DNA of 64,000 nt from Tritrichomonas musculus (GCA_039105265.1 JAPFFF010000031.1:744001-808000); one strand, 5' to 3'; shown: positions 10,856 through 21,476, counted from the first letter of the stretch. The notes: generated from the sequence alone by a model not told the origin. Translations and numbers: made by a program.

Positions 10856-11697
10856 CATTATCTCATAACAGCAAAAAAATGAAAAAAAAAAGTTCAACAA
10901 ATCAGCATTTTCAGAAAAAATGATCAAATATATATATATTTTTGTGTTTCATATAAGTTTTTTGATAATAAAAAATTAGAGTAATCTTTATACCATGATG
11001 GTATATAAAATATTTAATAATTTTTAATATTATTATTTGATAGAATTTCATATTTTTCAAATAGTTTTTTTTAAAAAAATTAAATTTCGACTTTAGAAAA
11101 TTAATTACTAAATGCTAATTGATATAAAATTACGTAATGAGATAGAAATATCTTCTTCAAAAAAGAAATGATATAAAAAATATTTATCGATTTACTTTTT
11201 AAATGTAAGCAAATAATTAGTACTGATTGTAATTGTTTCACTAATAGTTGAAAGCAAGTGTTGAATAAGATCTATCAGTTTTTTGAATCAATTTAGCTTT
11301 TAGGTTTCAATGTAATATTTCGTTATAATGAGGCTAATATAGTTATCAAATGTATTCGGTTTCTGGTTAACTAAGGGATATGAAAAAATTTGAATACTTT
11401 TCAGAATATACATAAAATTGAAATATCTTAATAAAAAAATCATTTTTAATAATATTAATTATTAAATATAAATATATTGTTTAAATGAATAACCAAAAAG
11501 TAAAATTTAAGATTAAATAATGAAATTAAATATTATCATATTTATTAGTTAGAGCTGCTTTAAAATAATATTAAAAGTCAGCATTTCATGTTCTATTCAC
11601 GATTATAACAACAATCTCAAAATCTTACATTTTAATTTTGTTTATATAGTGAGCTTTAAACATGTGAGACTCCCCCCTTAAAAAATTGCGAATTTGG

Positions 11698-12891
11698 AGA
11701 GGCATGTCAACCAAAATTCTACTCGATAAATTTTTTTGAAAATGATAATATAAGATTTAAATGATGTATATTAAAACTTTTCCTCTTGAGCAAACGAAAA
11801 CTTCTATACAGTTTTTAGTTTTCATTCAAATCATCATTTTTAACTCAATATCTTCAATTCAAAAAGTAGATATATTCAAATTTGATATATTGAAAAATGA
11901 ATTCTCTTTCATTTTTGATAAGATCATGATTGAATACCATTTCAATTTGAGAGAATTTTTATTGAATAGCTTTTCAATTTGAGAGATGGTTAATTGAATA
12001 TTCTTTCAATTTGAGAAGAATAAATAAGTTTTATTTATAACTTGGAAATTGAATTATCAAAAATTTATTTTATGATATAAATATTCTTAGATATTAATTA
12101 TAAATTTATAAAAGTAATTATATTTGCATATTACAAAAAATTTAAAACAAATATTTTAAAATATTTTATTTTGATTTTATAAAGTAGGTAAAATCATTAT
12201 TTGAATTTTAATAAAGAAGTATATAATTTTTATTAATCAACAAAATAAATTTCTGCTCTAATATTCTCAAATATTTATATAAAATATAATTATTTGAAAA
12301 AGTTCGATCGGTAAAAATAAAAAATGATTTATTTCAAAATTTTTTTTATATAATTTTAAAGTAAAATGAAATGAATTTATAATAAGTTCTATAAATCCTC
12401 TAAAAATCTTATTTTGAGCACTAATTATATTTTATTTTTTCAATGAACTATCAATTGAATTGAAAGTATAATATTAGTGTATATTGAAACGTATAAAAGA
12501 AAATTCCAATATAATTATTAAAATGGCTGTTTTATTTTGATTAAAAAATGAAATATTATTAGTATCACAGAAATTTGAAAATAAGACGTTTTATGTTTAG
12601 ATATTTAAAGAACGTATAGAGTAATCATAAAAACCATTAGTAATTTGTTAATATTATTAAGTTATAAATGTAAAGAATCTTGGATCTTATATTTCTATAG
12701 AGTGGATAAAATGAAAAATCAAAATTGATGTTTTTTACCTAAAAACTATAAATTTTTATTGTACAAACTAAATAATTGGATTTCAAAGATCATAAATACA
12801 TTCTTCTTTTTTATACTAATCTTTTATAATTGGACTTATCTTATTTCCTACTTTCACTTTTTGAGAGCTTTTTTTTGGTTGATATGCCTCT
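11698..12891. mobile_element. Non-autonomous element with 8-bp TSD GAATTTGG
   Basis: The terminal inverted repeats are AGAGGCATGTCAACCAAAA (left) and the same with one change, AGAGGCATATCAACCAAAA (right, reverse-complemented). The target duplication GAATTTGG is perfect at 11690-11697 and 12892-12899. An 8-bp duplication suits hAT or a related superfamily. There is no transposase; a 73-residue frame at 11761-11982 has no recognisable content. Confidence 0.8.
11941..12020. repeat. 32-bp direct repeats, three copies
   Basis: TTCAATTTGAGAG (the third copy reads TTCAATTTGAGAA) recurs at 11941, 11973 and 12005 with exact 32-bp spacing. The repeats lie inside the non-autonomous element at 11698-12891. 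Confidence 0.8.
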
Positions 12892-12945
12892 GAATTTGGT
12901 AATAATATTATAAATTTTCTTGCAAATAATGATCATAACATTTGG

Positions 12946-14504
12946 AAAACCCCTAACATTACCGTTTACAATTTTTCATCGATACCTGCAAAATATTTTT
13001 ATCTCAACAAAATATTATATTTACATAATTTAAAATATATATTATATTTATTCACATTATACTAATGTTTATGGGATAATTTTAATCAGATATTTTGAAA
13101 CAAAAATCTTAATAATTGCAATATTATAAGTCAGAAATAGAATTGCAATGTCTTCTGGTTAAACATTAGTAAATCCATTGTATAACTATAGACTAGATGC
13201 ATTTTCGTTTAAATTTTCGTTAAACTGAAAATTTATGATCATCAGTTTTAAAAACTTTTGAAATAATTAAAACTTGTTAAAAATATTTGCTTGATTAATT
13301 TATATATTTAACACTTAATCCAATTCCAAAAGTTAAAATCAAAAATAATCGAAAGAATTAAATTTTATATTCCAAATGTAAATAAATTAATCATTAATTC
13401 GTAATATATAATGTAAATATATATATATTTAATACTATATATTTATTAAATCTTTTAAATGATTTTTAATAAAATTTTTAGCAAGATATAATGAAATATT
13501 CGAAAACTAGTATATTTTCTGTGGTTTATTTCACTTTTTATATATTTAATAGATTTTACCGATGCTTAGAAATTTATTTGTAATTATTTACTTGAAATCT
13601 TATTAACCATGGTGAACATAACATAATCTTTAAACATAGTTGTATTAAACTCACTTTTTGTGTCCTGATAAATGAACACATCTAGTGTTCTGATTTATTA
13701 TTCCTAAATAAATGGAATAAATATGAATTCAATAAATAAAAGAATTTTAATTATTTTGGTAACTTAAATGATTTTAGTTCTTCAAATATTATCAGAAATT
13801 TTGATCTTTTCTAAAATAATAAAATAAATTTTGTTTTATTTAATGTAATATCTTTTTCTAATATTTAATAAAAAAGTAAATAAATATAAATTCATTAATA
13901 TGTCAAGATAATAGAGATTCAATTTAATTTTATGTTGAAAATTGGTTATGTTAAAATAGATAACTAAAAATTTTTTTATTTATTTTTAAAATAATATTCA
14001 GAAATTCAATTGAATATTTGAGCATTTCGGGTTAGAAAAACGAGTTATTTTGAATTGCTCTTCAGAATATTTGAGCTACCGGGTTAGAAAAACGAGTTGT
14101 TTTGTATATAGTCATTATTTAGATTTGAAATATTTTTATATTAATAAATATATCATAATAAGTAAATCTATATAGTTTTTTATAATATATAGTTTTATAT
14201 TAATATAATATATTGTTAATTAATGCATATATCTAATTTTTAGTTTTTTTCATTTTTAAATTCTTAATTTATTAAAAAAAAATAAACAAGTATTCTTTAT
14301 AACAGTGCTAATATCTTATATAAATATGATAATATAGGAAATATAAGGAAACAAAATACTTTTTAAATAATCATTTAAATATCTCTTTAACAATGCATTT
14401 ATTGGAAATATGGTTAAATTAACTTTTGATTAATATTATATATAGAAAACAAATGCATAAATAAATATTCATTTTATCACAAAAACCAAAATGTTAGGGG
14501 TTTT
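12946..14504. mobile_element. Non-autonomous element with 8-bp TSD ACATTTGG
   Basis: The inverted ends are AAAACCCCTAACATT, identical over 15 bp. The target duplication ACATTTGG is perfect at 12938-12945 and 14505-14512. No coding capacity is visible across 1,559 bp. Near the right end, a block of about 54 bp ending GGGTTAGAAAAACGAGTT is duplicated (about 14000-14105). Confidence 0.8.
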
Positions 14505-14532
14505 ACATTTGGTTTGAAAGTCTTTGGATATA

Positions 14533-16853
14533 CAGTATCACGATTAAGTGGTTTACGACACGAATTAGTGGTTAACGATGAAGTGAATAATTGAAAATTT
14601 GAATAATATTTACAATACATGATGTATGTGGTTTACCATTTTTGAATAAATAAGATAAAAAAATTCAATTAAATAGTTCAAATTTTAAGAGAATTGAAAA
14701 AAAATCAATAAATTTATGAATAGACACTATCCTGACCCAAGACTCAAAGATGAACAGCCACCTCTTGAATTTGTTACAGATTTTACAGGAACTGACAGTG
14801 AGATAGAAGCTTTTAAAAGGTTGGTCAACTCAGAAGAATATAAAAATGCAACAACTTTCAGAGAGCAGGTCGGGTTAATTGCTGATACTGTTCGAAACGA
14901 TCTTTATCATGTGTCAATAAAACGTATTGCTGACCTTTTTGGAAAAAATAAAGCATCAGTACACCAACAAATAAAAAAATATCATCGAGGAAAAAGGCCA
15001 AATGGCAGACCAAGAGAATTGAGCAAAGCTGAATTGAATATAATTAAAAGTGAAATTAGAAAGTACCATTTAAACAATCGTTATCCTACTTATGACGAAA
15101 TTGCAGATATGATATATCTACGTTTTCATAAATATCTCCTTCAAGATACATTAAGAAACTATTTTCAAGAAGAGCTATCTGACGAATTCAAATCATGTCC
15201 AGGAATTGCTATGGATGAAGACAGGCTGGATGCAAGTGAAGAAAAAATAGATGATTATTACAATCAATTAGATGAAACGATAAATGGAATTCCTACACCA
15301 TTTATTTTCAATTTAGATGAGTGCGGTTTTGAAGATTGGATGGATGCAAGAGAATTAAGAGTCATCGTTCCTAAAGATTATAATAAAGCAACAGCGCCTT
15401 ATCGTGTCTCACGCAGTGGCAAACTTTCTACAGCCCTCCATTGCATTTCTGCTGATGGAACATGGATGAGTCCTCAAATAGTGGTCAAAAGAGTTACTTT
15501 TGATTCTGAGATTTACAAATATGTATCACCATATTTCTTCCAACCAGTTCATACTGCTTCAGGTTACGTCAACTCCGTTTCATTCAAATATTGGTTTGAT
15601 CATCAATTTATTCCACACTTAATGGCAAAAAGAATGCAGAATAACTATTTTGGCGATTGTGTACTTATAATGGATGGTTTACTTGCTCATAAAAACGTAA
15701 TTGAAAATATAGATTTAGCATTATACAGAATTAAAGTCATATTTCTACCTCCACATTCGTCGGACCAAACACAACCATTAGATTTAGGTGTGTTTGGTCC
15801 AACAAAACGATATTGCTCAAATTTCAGGAAACATCCTGATGTCTCAAATCAAACAAATCAAACTATTAAAACAATTCGTTCATTGTGGCAAGCAAGCGCA
15901 CCAGATTGCGTAATTTCAGCTTTTCGTTGTGCAGGGATCGTTCCAATACCTCAAGCATCAATTGACAACACATTGATTTTAGCAAAAGTTGCTCGAAGTT
16001 GTTGCGAATCAGTACGACACTACCAAGCTAGCCATATTGACAATCTGATCAGAAACGGAATTCATTTATCAGAATCACAAATGATTGTATTGGAAGAAAG
16101 AAGAAATGGAGTGTTTCCTAGAAATTATAGGATAAAAATCCCAAATTTTTCCTAAAAAATGCAAAATAAATAAAAATCCTCTTTTTAATTTTTATTAATA
16201 TCTTATGATTAAAAAAAAAAAAAATAAAAATTGAATTAAATGAAAAATACAATTGTTTTATAACGAATAAAAGCAAATTTATCCTGTTTTGAAAGGTAAA
16301 CAATAAGTCATCATGCATATTGAAATTTGGTTTATAGGAAAATGTAAATAGTATTGATTTGTATTATTAAAAAAACGTTTTATTATTGGAAAAATCATTA
16401 TTAGCTTATATAAATCAATAAAACAGAGTTTAAAAATATTTCGAGATAATTTCCATTAAAAGCTAAAATTAAGACGATACAATAAATAAATCAATAAAAC
16501 AATGCGAAAATATCTATTGTACTCTTAATTTGGATAAAACAATCTATAATTGTAACAATGAAATTTGTACTAACAATGCAAATCTTAGAGAATCGGATAA
16601 TATTAAAAGAACTAGTAACGTGATATTTGATAATTAGCGAAATATAAACTTTTGTTCTTTTTTTTTAATGAAATAACAAGAGCCTTACTAAAGAAAATGT
16701 AAAATTTTATGTTCTTTTTTCTACCGTATATTTTTTTCTACCGTATTTTTTATATATATATATATATATATTGAAAACATAATTCAAATTTTCAATTATT
16801 CACTTCATCGTTAACCACTAATTCGTGTCGTAAACCACTTAATCGTGATACTG
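14533..16853. mobile_element. Apparently intact pogo-like mariner element
   Basis: The terminal inverted repeats are 72 bp and match base for base as I read them (14533-14604 and 16782-16853). They begin CAGTATCACGATTAAGTGG. TA target duplications flank the element at 14531-14532 and 16854-16855. A complete transposase gene lies inside. Perfect long ends and an unbroken frame argue for recent movement. The right inner flank holds a TA microsatellite at about 16750-16771. Confidence 0.93.
14716..16155 (+). CDS. Transposase, DDE_1 family (pogo/Jerky-like)
   Basis: This 479-residue protein catalyses cut-and-paste movement of the surrounding element. Residues about 55-115 hold helix-turn-helix segments (VSIKRIADLFGKNKASVHQQ, then GRPRELSKAELNII). 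The catalytic core shows NLDECGF near residue 200, LIMDGLLAHK near 317 and SDQTQPLDLGVF near 354. That gives three aspartates with 35 residues between the last two. The QPLDxGVF block is diagnostic of the CENP-B/pogo/Jerky group. It starts at an ATG 111 bp inside the left inverted repeat. There is no frameshift or stop, and all three aspartates are present, so it looks functional. Confidence 0.92.
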   Translation: MNRHYPDPRLKDEQPPLEFVTDFTGTDSEIEAFKRLVNSEEYKNATTFREQVGLIADTVRNDLYHVSIKRIADLFGKNKASVHQQIKKYHRGKRPNGRPRELSKAELNIIKSEIRKYHLNNRYPTYDEIADMIYLRFHKYLLQDTLRNYFQEELSDEFKSCPGIAMDEDRLDASEEKIDDYYNQLDETINGIPTPFIFNLDECGFEDWMDARELRVIVPKDYNKATAPYRVSRSGKLSTALHCISADGTWMSPQIVVKRVTFDSEIYKYVSPYFFQPVHTASGYVNSVSFKYWFDHQFIPHLMAKRMQNNYFGDCVLIMDGLLAHKNVIENIDLALYRIKVIFLPPHSSDQTQPLDLGVFGPTKRYCSNFRKHPDVSNQTNQTIKTIRSLWQASAPDCVISAFRCAGIVPIPQASIDNTLILAKVARSCCESVRHYQASHIDNLIRNGIHLSESQMIVLEERRNGVFPRNYRIKIPNFS

Positions 16854-17077
16854 TAGATAATAATCAATAATTCATTATAATTTGGAATAATTGAAAAAAT
16901 ATTCATAATTAAATATTAATAATTAAATTAAAATCATATAGATGATTTAAATGTTGAGATAAATAAAAAATAAAGATAAAAATATTGAATAGTTTACGCA
17001 TTATATTTTCTGAATTTAAAAACCCTAATTGAAAAAATCGAAATGCTTTGGTTGAGTTCATCAAAAATGATAGATAT

Positions 17078-17225
17078 ATGATATGTTCAATAACAAAACA
17101 ATACACCATTCATAGATATGGACACTCAGCATTTATTCCAAGAAATTATGATGACAAATATATGATTTTGCAATATGAGTCTGGTGATGGTGAATGGTGT
17201 ATTGTTTTGTTATTGAACATATCAT
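17078..17225. repeat. Perfect 35-bp inverted repeat inside a coding frame
   Basis: The arm at 17078-17112 (starting ATGATATGTTCAATAACA) and the arm at 17191-17225 are exact reverse complements, separated by 78 bp. Both arms are read as protein in the same frame. The arrangement would form a strong hairpin in single-stranded DNA or RNA. Confidence 0.9.
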
Positions 17226-17884
17226 TAAACTCTGGAACATTCATCACATTTTCGAAAGTTGGAGAATTTAAATATAGAATTGTGAAAGATTTAACCATTA
17301 AATCTGTTTATGATGAAAAATATCAAATTAATGTTTCAAAAGTTTATTGTACCTTTGAACAATTTAGACATATTAGTTCGTCTGTTGATGATTATTTGGA
17401 AGACATAAATGGTTATTCTGATATTAAATATTTCAAAGTTGTTAGATCAAATGAAAAATATCCTGTTGATGATGTTCTTGGATTATTCATGGACTTCTTT
17501 GTTTCATTCAAGAATCATAAAGATGAAGAAAATGAATGGAAAATATTTTATTCTGGCTTTGTTGATTGTGATATTCAATGGATTGATGATTTAACAGGAA
17601 TCAATTATGATTCACACAAAAATATTTTAACTATTAGTGTCGAGTTCGATTCTGATGCATATGATTTGTTAATAATATTGAATGAGACGAGTGGTGAAAA
17701 ACATTTTGTGAGAATTCTCCACGGATCAAAGATTGCTTTACTCGATGAAATATATGGTTCAAAGAAAGTAAAAGTTGTTCAATATCATGCTACAGATTAT
17801 AAATATGACTTTAATGTAAGAATGAATTTAGATCAATATCCGGTAGGACAGATTTACATTAAGCAATTGAAATGGAAAGAGTAA
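17078..17884 (+). CDS. Unknown protein, possibly a 5'-rearranged gene
   Basis: The frame is open from 17033 but has no ATG before 17078; I use that ATG (268 residues). I recognise no domain. The protein looks globular, mixed beta-strand and helix, with acidic and aromatic residues (for example DVLGLFMDFFVSF), and has no signal peptide. Its first 35 bases are the exact reverse complement of 17191-17225 within the same gene. The N-terminus may therefore come from a local inverted duplication, and the true gene may have begun further upstream or been cut by the transposon that ends at 16853. It could be a pseudogene. Confidence 0.5.
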   Translation: MICSITKQYTIHRYGHSAFIPRNYDDKYMILQYESGDGEWCIVLLLNISLNSGTFITFSKVGEFKYRIVKDLTIKSVYDEKYQINVSKVYCTFEQFRHISSSVDDYLEDINGYSDIKYFKVVRSNEKYPVDDVLGLFMDFFVSFKNHKDEENEWKIFYSGFVDCDIQWIDDLTGINYDSHKNILTISVEFDSDAYDLLIILNETSGEKHFVRILHGSKIALLDEIYGSKKVKVVQYHATDYKYDFNVRMNLDQYPVGQIYIKQLKWKE

Positions 17885-17974
17885 AAAATTCTATAGGGAT
17901 TGGTGTTTGTTCTTCAGCTGGATTGAGCATCGGGTACATTTCAATCATTATAAAACAACTTCTTGAATGGAAGG

Positions 17975-18410
17975 GATTTCTTGACGGGACGTTAAGAAAT
18001 CACGCCATTAATATATACTACTTAAAGATACATTTTTTTTGTCTTGAAGGGTTGTGGAGCCCCCCAGCGGGGGGACTGAGAGGGGGAGAAAAAAAAGAAA
18101 GAGTTGGGGGTGCAGAATTGGGACTTTGTGCCGAAGGTGCAAAAGTTCAAATTATGCCGGGGGGCCTGCATCCCCTGATGGCCGTAGGCCATAAATTTAT
18201 CGAGCTTTTTGAATTGGGTCGTTTTTTTGTGCTAAAATAATTTTGATAGTGAGACGATAATACTTTTTGTTTGGAATTTTTTTGTCGCGAACTTTTTGAA
18301 TGTTGGGGCTTTTTGAAGGGGGTCCAGGGGTGCGAACCCCTGGAGTAGTGGGGGCGGAGCCTGTGCGGAGCCCTCAAGTATAGGCTTGGCGGTAGCGGAG
18401 CCTATACTAT
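17975..18410. repeat. G+C-rich hairpin island
   Basis: This stretch is conspicuously richer in G and C than its surroundings and is packed with short palindromes. Examples are GATTTCTT/AAGAAATC at 17975-18001, six C and six G around an AGC loop at 18060-18074, and ATGGCC-GTA-GGCCAT at 18178-18192. Two more are an 8-bp stem around GCGA at 18324-18343 and TATAGGCT/AGCCTATA at 18379-18406. Frames that cross it (17872-18240 plus, 18147-18377 minus) have repeat-like composition, and I do not call them genes. I see no inverted ends that bound the island. Confidence 0.75.
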
Positions 18411-18454
18411 ACTACTTTAAACGGTCTCTCATTGATCAATTTCTTCAACGTTGA

Positions 18455-18542
18455 CCAACACTGATATCACTGAACATTTGACCAAATAATTTATTTTTAA
18501 TTCGAAATAATAACAAATACATTGTTTTTATTACGAAATTAA
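18455..18542. repeat. Dispersed repeat, inverted partner at 25505-25590
   Basis: From ATATCACTGAACATTTGACC to ATTACGAAATTA this segment matches the reverse complement of about 25505-25590 with very few differences. The partner belongs to a pair of tandem copies at 25445-25620. The two copies point toward each other across 7 kb of transposon debris. Confidence 0.8.
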
Positions 18543-18604
18543 TTATATTTTATCTATTATTTTCAATGTTTTATAATTAAAACAATATTCTAGTATATAC
18601 ATTA

Positions 18605-18636
<32 letters not shown>

Positions 18637-19133
18637 CATATACCCTGGTCTCGCTTAAATTGGTAATTTTTTGGAAAAAAGTGATTAACTAATTATTTTA
18701 TAAATTGCTAACCCAAAAATACGATATTTTTAGTTAACCACACTTTTGTTAGCCAATAAAATGCTAGAGTTGAATGTATCTTTTTGTCAGAAAAGTGTTT
18801 TAAAAAAGAATATTAGCCCTAAAATCGATATTTTTATTTTTAATAATAGAAATCTATATAAAAATTTCGGAATTTGTAAGATATCTATATAAATTTTTAA
18901 AATTGAATGAGTATAAATTTTAACACAAAACTGTTTTACATTAATAACATTAATATTTAAATTTGATTTGTTTCTGATATTTATTTTATTATCAAATTAC
19001 TTAAAAAATTAACTTTTTATTTACTAAAATAAATCCTTTGATATTAAAATATATTTGTTTTTTTACTACAGTTTATTGAAGTAAAAACTTTAAATTTTCA
19101 ATAGAAATCAAACAAATATTCTAAGCTCAAAAA

Positions 19134-19351
19134 AGCGAGTGCAAATGAACATTTTTATCGCAATCAAAGAAGCGAGTGCAAATGAACATTTTTATTGCAA
19201 TCAAAGAAGCGAGTGCAAATGAACATTTTTATCGCAATCAAAGAAGCGAGTGCAAATGAACATTTTATCGCAATCAAAGAAGCGAATGCAAATGAACATT
19301 TTTATCGCAATCAAAGAAGCGAGTGCAAATGAACATTTTTATCGCAATCAA
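19134..19351. repeat. 37-bp minisatellite, six copies
   Basis: The unit starts AGCGAGTGCAAATGAACATT and begins at 19134, 19171, 19208, 19245, 19281 and 19318. One unit is a base shorter than the others. Copies are almost identical and contiguous, without unique spacers. Confidence 0.95.
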
Positions 19352-19360
19352 ACTTTCTTT

Positions 19361-19442
19361 AATTCAAACGATATCGTTTGAATTTCTAATTACAAAGAAA
19401 ACAATCAAACTTTCTTTAATTTAGAAAATTTTCTAAATTAAA
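19361..19442. repeat. Twin perfect palindromes after AACTTTCTTTAAT
   Basis: A 24-bp palindrome centred on CGATATCG (19361-19384) and a 28-bp palindrome centred on GAAAATTTTC (19415-19442) each directly follow AACTTTCTTTAAT. The same leader with two different palindromes suggests a protein-binding or cruciform site internal to the element. Confidence 0.75.
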
Positions 19443-20498
19443 TTTTCATCACAACTTATTTCGCAGTATTAATAATTATCAAACAGTATTTCAAAAATTC
19501 TCATTCTTTTACATAGATAATGATTTTGTCTAAAGATTTTATATGGCCAAATTATTTATCAAAAAGTTTCTCTTATTATATTTTATTTGGAAAGATGTCT
19601 TTATAAAATGACTCGTGTATGCAAATGCAAAAATAAAACCATATTATTGCGTTAAAAATGTTTCCACCATTCAAAAAATCCAATTGTTTTTACTCAGTGC
19701 CAAATTTTACAAATATTATATCATATTTAGACAAAGTTTATAAATTTCGTAAAATCGCTAAGATATTTAAAATCCTACATTACAGATATAATTACTTTAC
19801 CTTTTCAATATTTCAAATTTGTTATTTATCTAAAGATATTACTCATTATATTAAAGAGAAAAACCAGCCAAAAAATTAAAATCAATAATACTTGCATCGA
19901 TGATGAACACATTGTACGAGTAGTTTCTTTTTTAATTTTTATCTCTCAAGCTTGTATTTCGTTAAACAATTTTGTATTTATTATGTTTTTTTCCTTTTTA
20001 TTTTTTCTCGATACTATTATCATTTAAACATTACTTGATATAAATTATATATATTATGTTCTTTTTTCTCCAAATCGTTTACTTTTTAAATTTTGATCGA
20101 TTTTTATTTTATTCGTTTTTTGTTTAAATTCAAAAAATAATATAACGAATTAAAAATAACGTGTTTTTACCAATTTAAGCGAGATCAGGGTAGTATATTT
20201 AATTTTTTTTTTTGTTTATTTTGATTTTTTTTCGGTCAAAAAGTTTCCACAATTCGATAGAGTGAAAAATAACCATGAACTTTTTCTTGGAGCAAAAAAT
20301 AAAACATAACTTTTTCTTAAAGATTAAAAATAAAACAACTTTTTGATGCAAAATGTTTATGACAAGAGAAACCAAATTGACCCTCAATTATTTTTCAATT
20401 TATTTTAATCGTTTGCTTTTATAGAATACTTGCTTAAAATAGAACAATGTTCTTGAAAGAAAAATATATTATTACGCCATTATCATCTAAAGCATAAA

Positions 20499-20773
20499 CA
20501 CTTTTTGAGCGAAGCTCAAAAAGTGGCGTTTCTTGCAATTTCCTCAAATCAGATATTCAAATATCAAAACCAGCTATAGTCAAGTTATTACATATCTGAA
20601 TCTTATGCTTGGACACTTTTTGAGCGAAGCTCAAAAAGTGGCCCTTTATTATTTTCAAATTTGATTTCTTTTCAAAACTTACATAAATCAACTTACATGA
20701 AGAAAACAAATGAAATATTATACCTAATAGATCTCAAGAATGACAACTTTTTGAGCAAAGCTCAAAAAGTTGT
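20499..20773. repeat. Three GNA-loop hairpins
   Basis: Two copies of CACTTTTTGAGC-GAA and its complement lie at 20499-20525 and 20614-20640, each with a 12-bp perfect stem. A third at 20743-20773 has a 14-bp stem and an AAA loop. The tip TGAGCGAAGCTCA contains GCGAAGC, known in vitro as an unusually stable DNA mini-hairpin. No gene is adjacent. Confidence 0.9.
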
Positions 20774-20886
20774 TATTAAATGATATTAATTATTAATTAA
20801 ATTTCAAAATACAAAAAACATTTATGTATGTTCAATGATTATAGTTTATTAAATGATTTATGATTATATCGCGCGTTAGTTTTCTT

Positions 20887-20887
<1 letters not shown>

Positions 20888-20922
<35 letters not shown>

Positions 20923-21441
20923 GGAAATCGTAATTGCCCTCAATCGTAATTGCCCGCACAAAAAGGTCAATTTTGGCCTTAAAACCGTTGTCAAATGAAA
21001 ATGGAAGAATGACTTTTTGAATTATTTGGCTAATTATTCTCTGAAAATAATAATAAAATTATTTATTTTGCGAAATCTTCCTCAGATATTTGCGAAGTCT
21101 TCCCCAGATAATTACAAAATCTTCCCAAAATAGTTGCGAAATCTTCCCAAAATAGTTACGAAATCTTCCCCAGATAGTTGCGAAATCATTTTCAGATGAT
21201 TATAAAATTATTCTTATCTGATTATAAAATCATTTTCAGATGATCACAAAACCATTTTAAGATGATCACAACTATCTGGGGAAGACTTCGCAAATATCCG
21301 AGGAAGATTTCGTAAATTAGTAATTTTATTATTATTTTCAGAGAATAATTAGCCAAATAATTCAAAAAGTCATTCTTCCATTTTCATTTGACAACGGTTT
21401 TAAGGCCAAAATTGACCTTTTTGTGCGGGCAATTACGATTT

Positions 21442-21475
<34 letters not shown>
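20888..21475. mobile_element. Foldback MITE seated in a poly-T tract
   Basis: The element at about 20923-21443 has arms of roughly 190 bp that are nearly identical when inverted. They begin GGAAATCGTAATTGCCC. The left arm carries an extra 16-bp duplication of TCAATCGTAATTGCCC. T-runs of 34 and 32 bases flank it in the same orientation (20888-20921 and 21444-21475), so it seems to have entered a long T tract. The centre (about 21090-21280) holds diverged repeats of about 27 bp containing AATCTTCCC. Confidence 0.88.

Positions 21476-21476
<1 letters not shown>

Larger units (their letters stand above)
8245..11677. mobile_element. Candidate Kolobok-like transposon flanked by TTAA
   Basis: A transposase gene (9140-10429) is bracketed by TTAA at 8241-8244 and 11678-11681. 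The proposed ends are GGGGGACGGACC on the left and, reverse-complemented, GGGGGGAGTCTC on the right. Runs of G are rare in this A+T-rich stretch, and TTAA is the known target duplication of Kolobok elements. The inverted ends agree for only about 6 bp, so the borders are tentative. The interior also holds a foldback repeat at 8587-8807 and a 62-63-bp tandem repeat at 10700-10855. Confidence 0.4.
18643..20191. mobile_element. TA-flanked non-autonomous element, 1.5 kb
   Basis: The ends are CCCTGGTCTCGCTTAAATTG on the left and the same with one change on the right (24 bp in all, one mismatch). TA flanks the element at 18641-18642 and 20192-20193, so it is mariner-like. It holds no transposase. 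Inside are a 37-bp tandem array (19134-19351) and two perfect palindromes (19361-19384 and 19415-19442). A T-run at 18610-18636 abuts the left side. Confidence 0.82.

Noticed and set aside
11761-11982. 73-residue frame
   Set aside because: It lies wholly inside a bounded non-autonomous element and has no recognisable domain.
17872-18240. 122-residue frame over the G+C-rich island
   Set aside because: Its content is translated hairpin repeats; it overlaps the previous gene and has no protein-like features.
18324-18343. tRNA-like T-arm (CCAGGGGTGCGAACCCCTGG)
   Set aside because: The hairpin resembles a T-arm, but no D-arm, anticodon arm or acceptor stem can be drawn around it.
19134-19351. 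CRISPR-like array
   Set aside because: The 37-bp repeats are contiguous with no unique spacers and lie in a eukaryotic transposon; this is a minisatellite.
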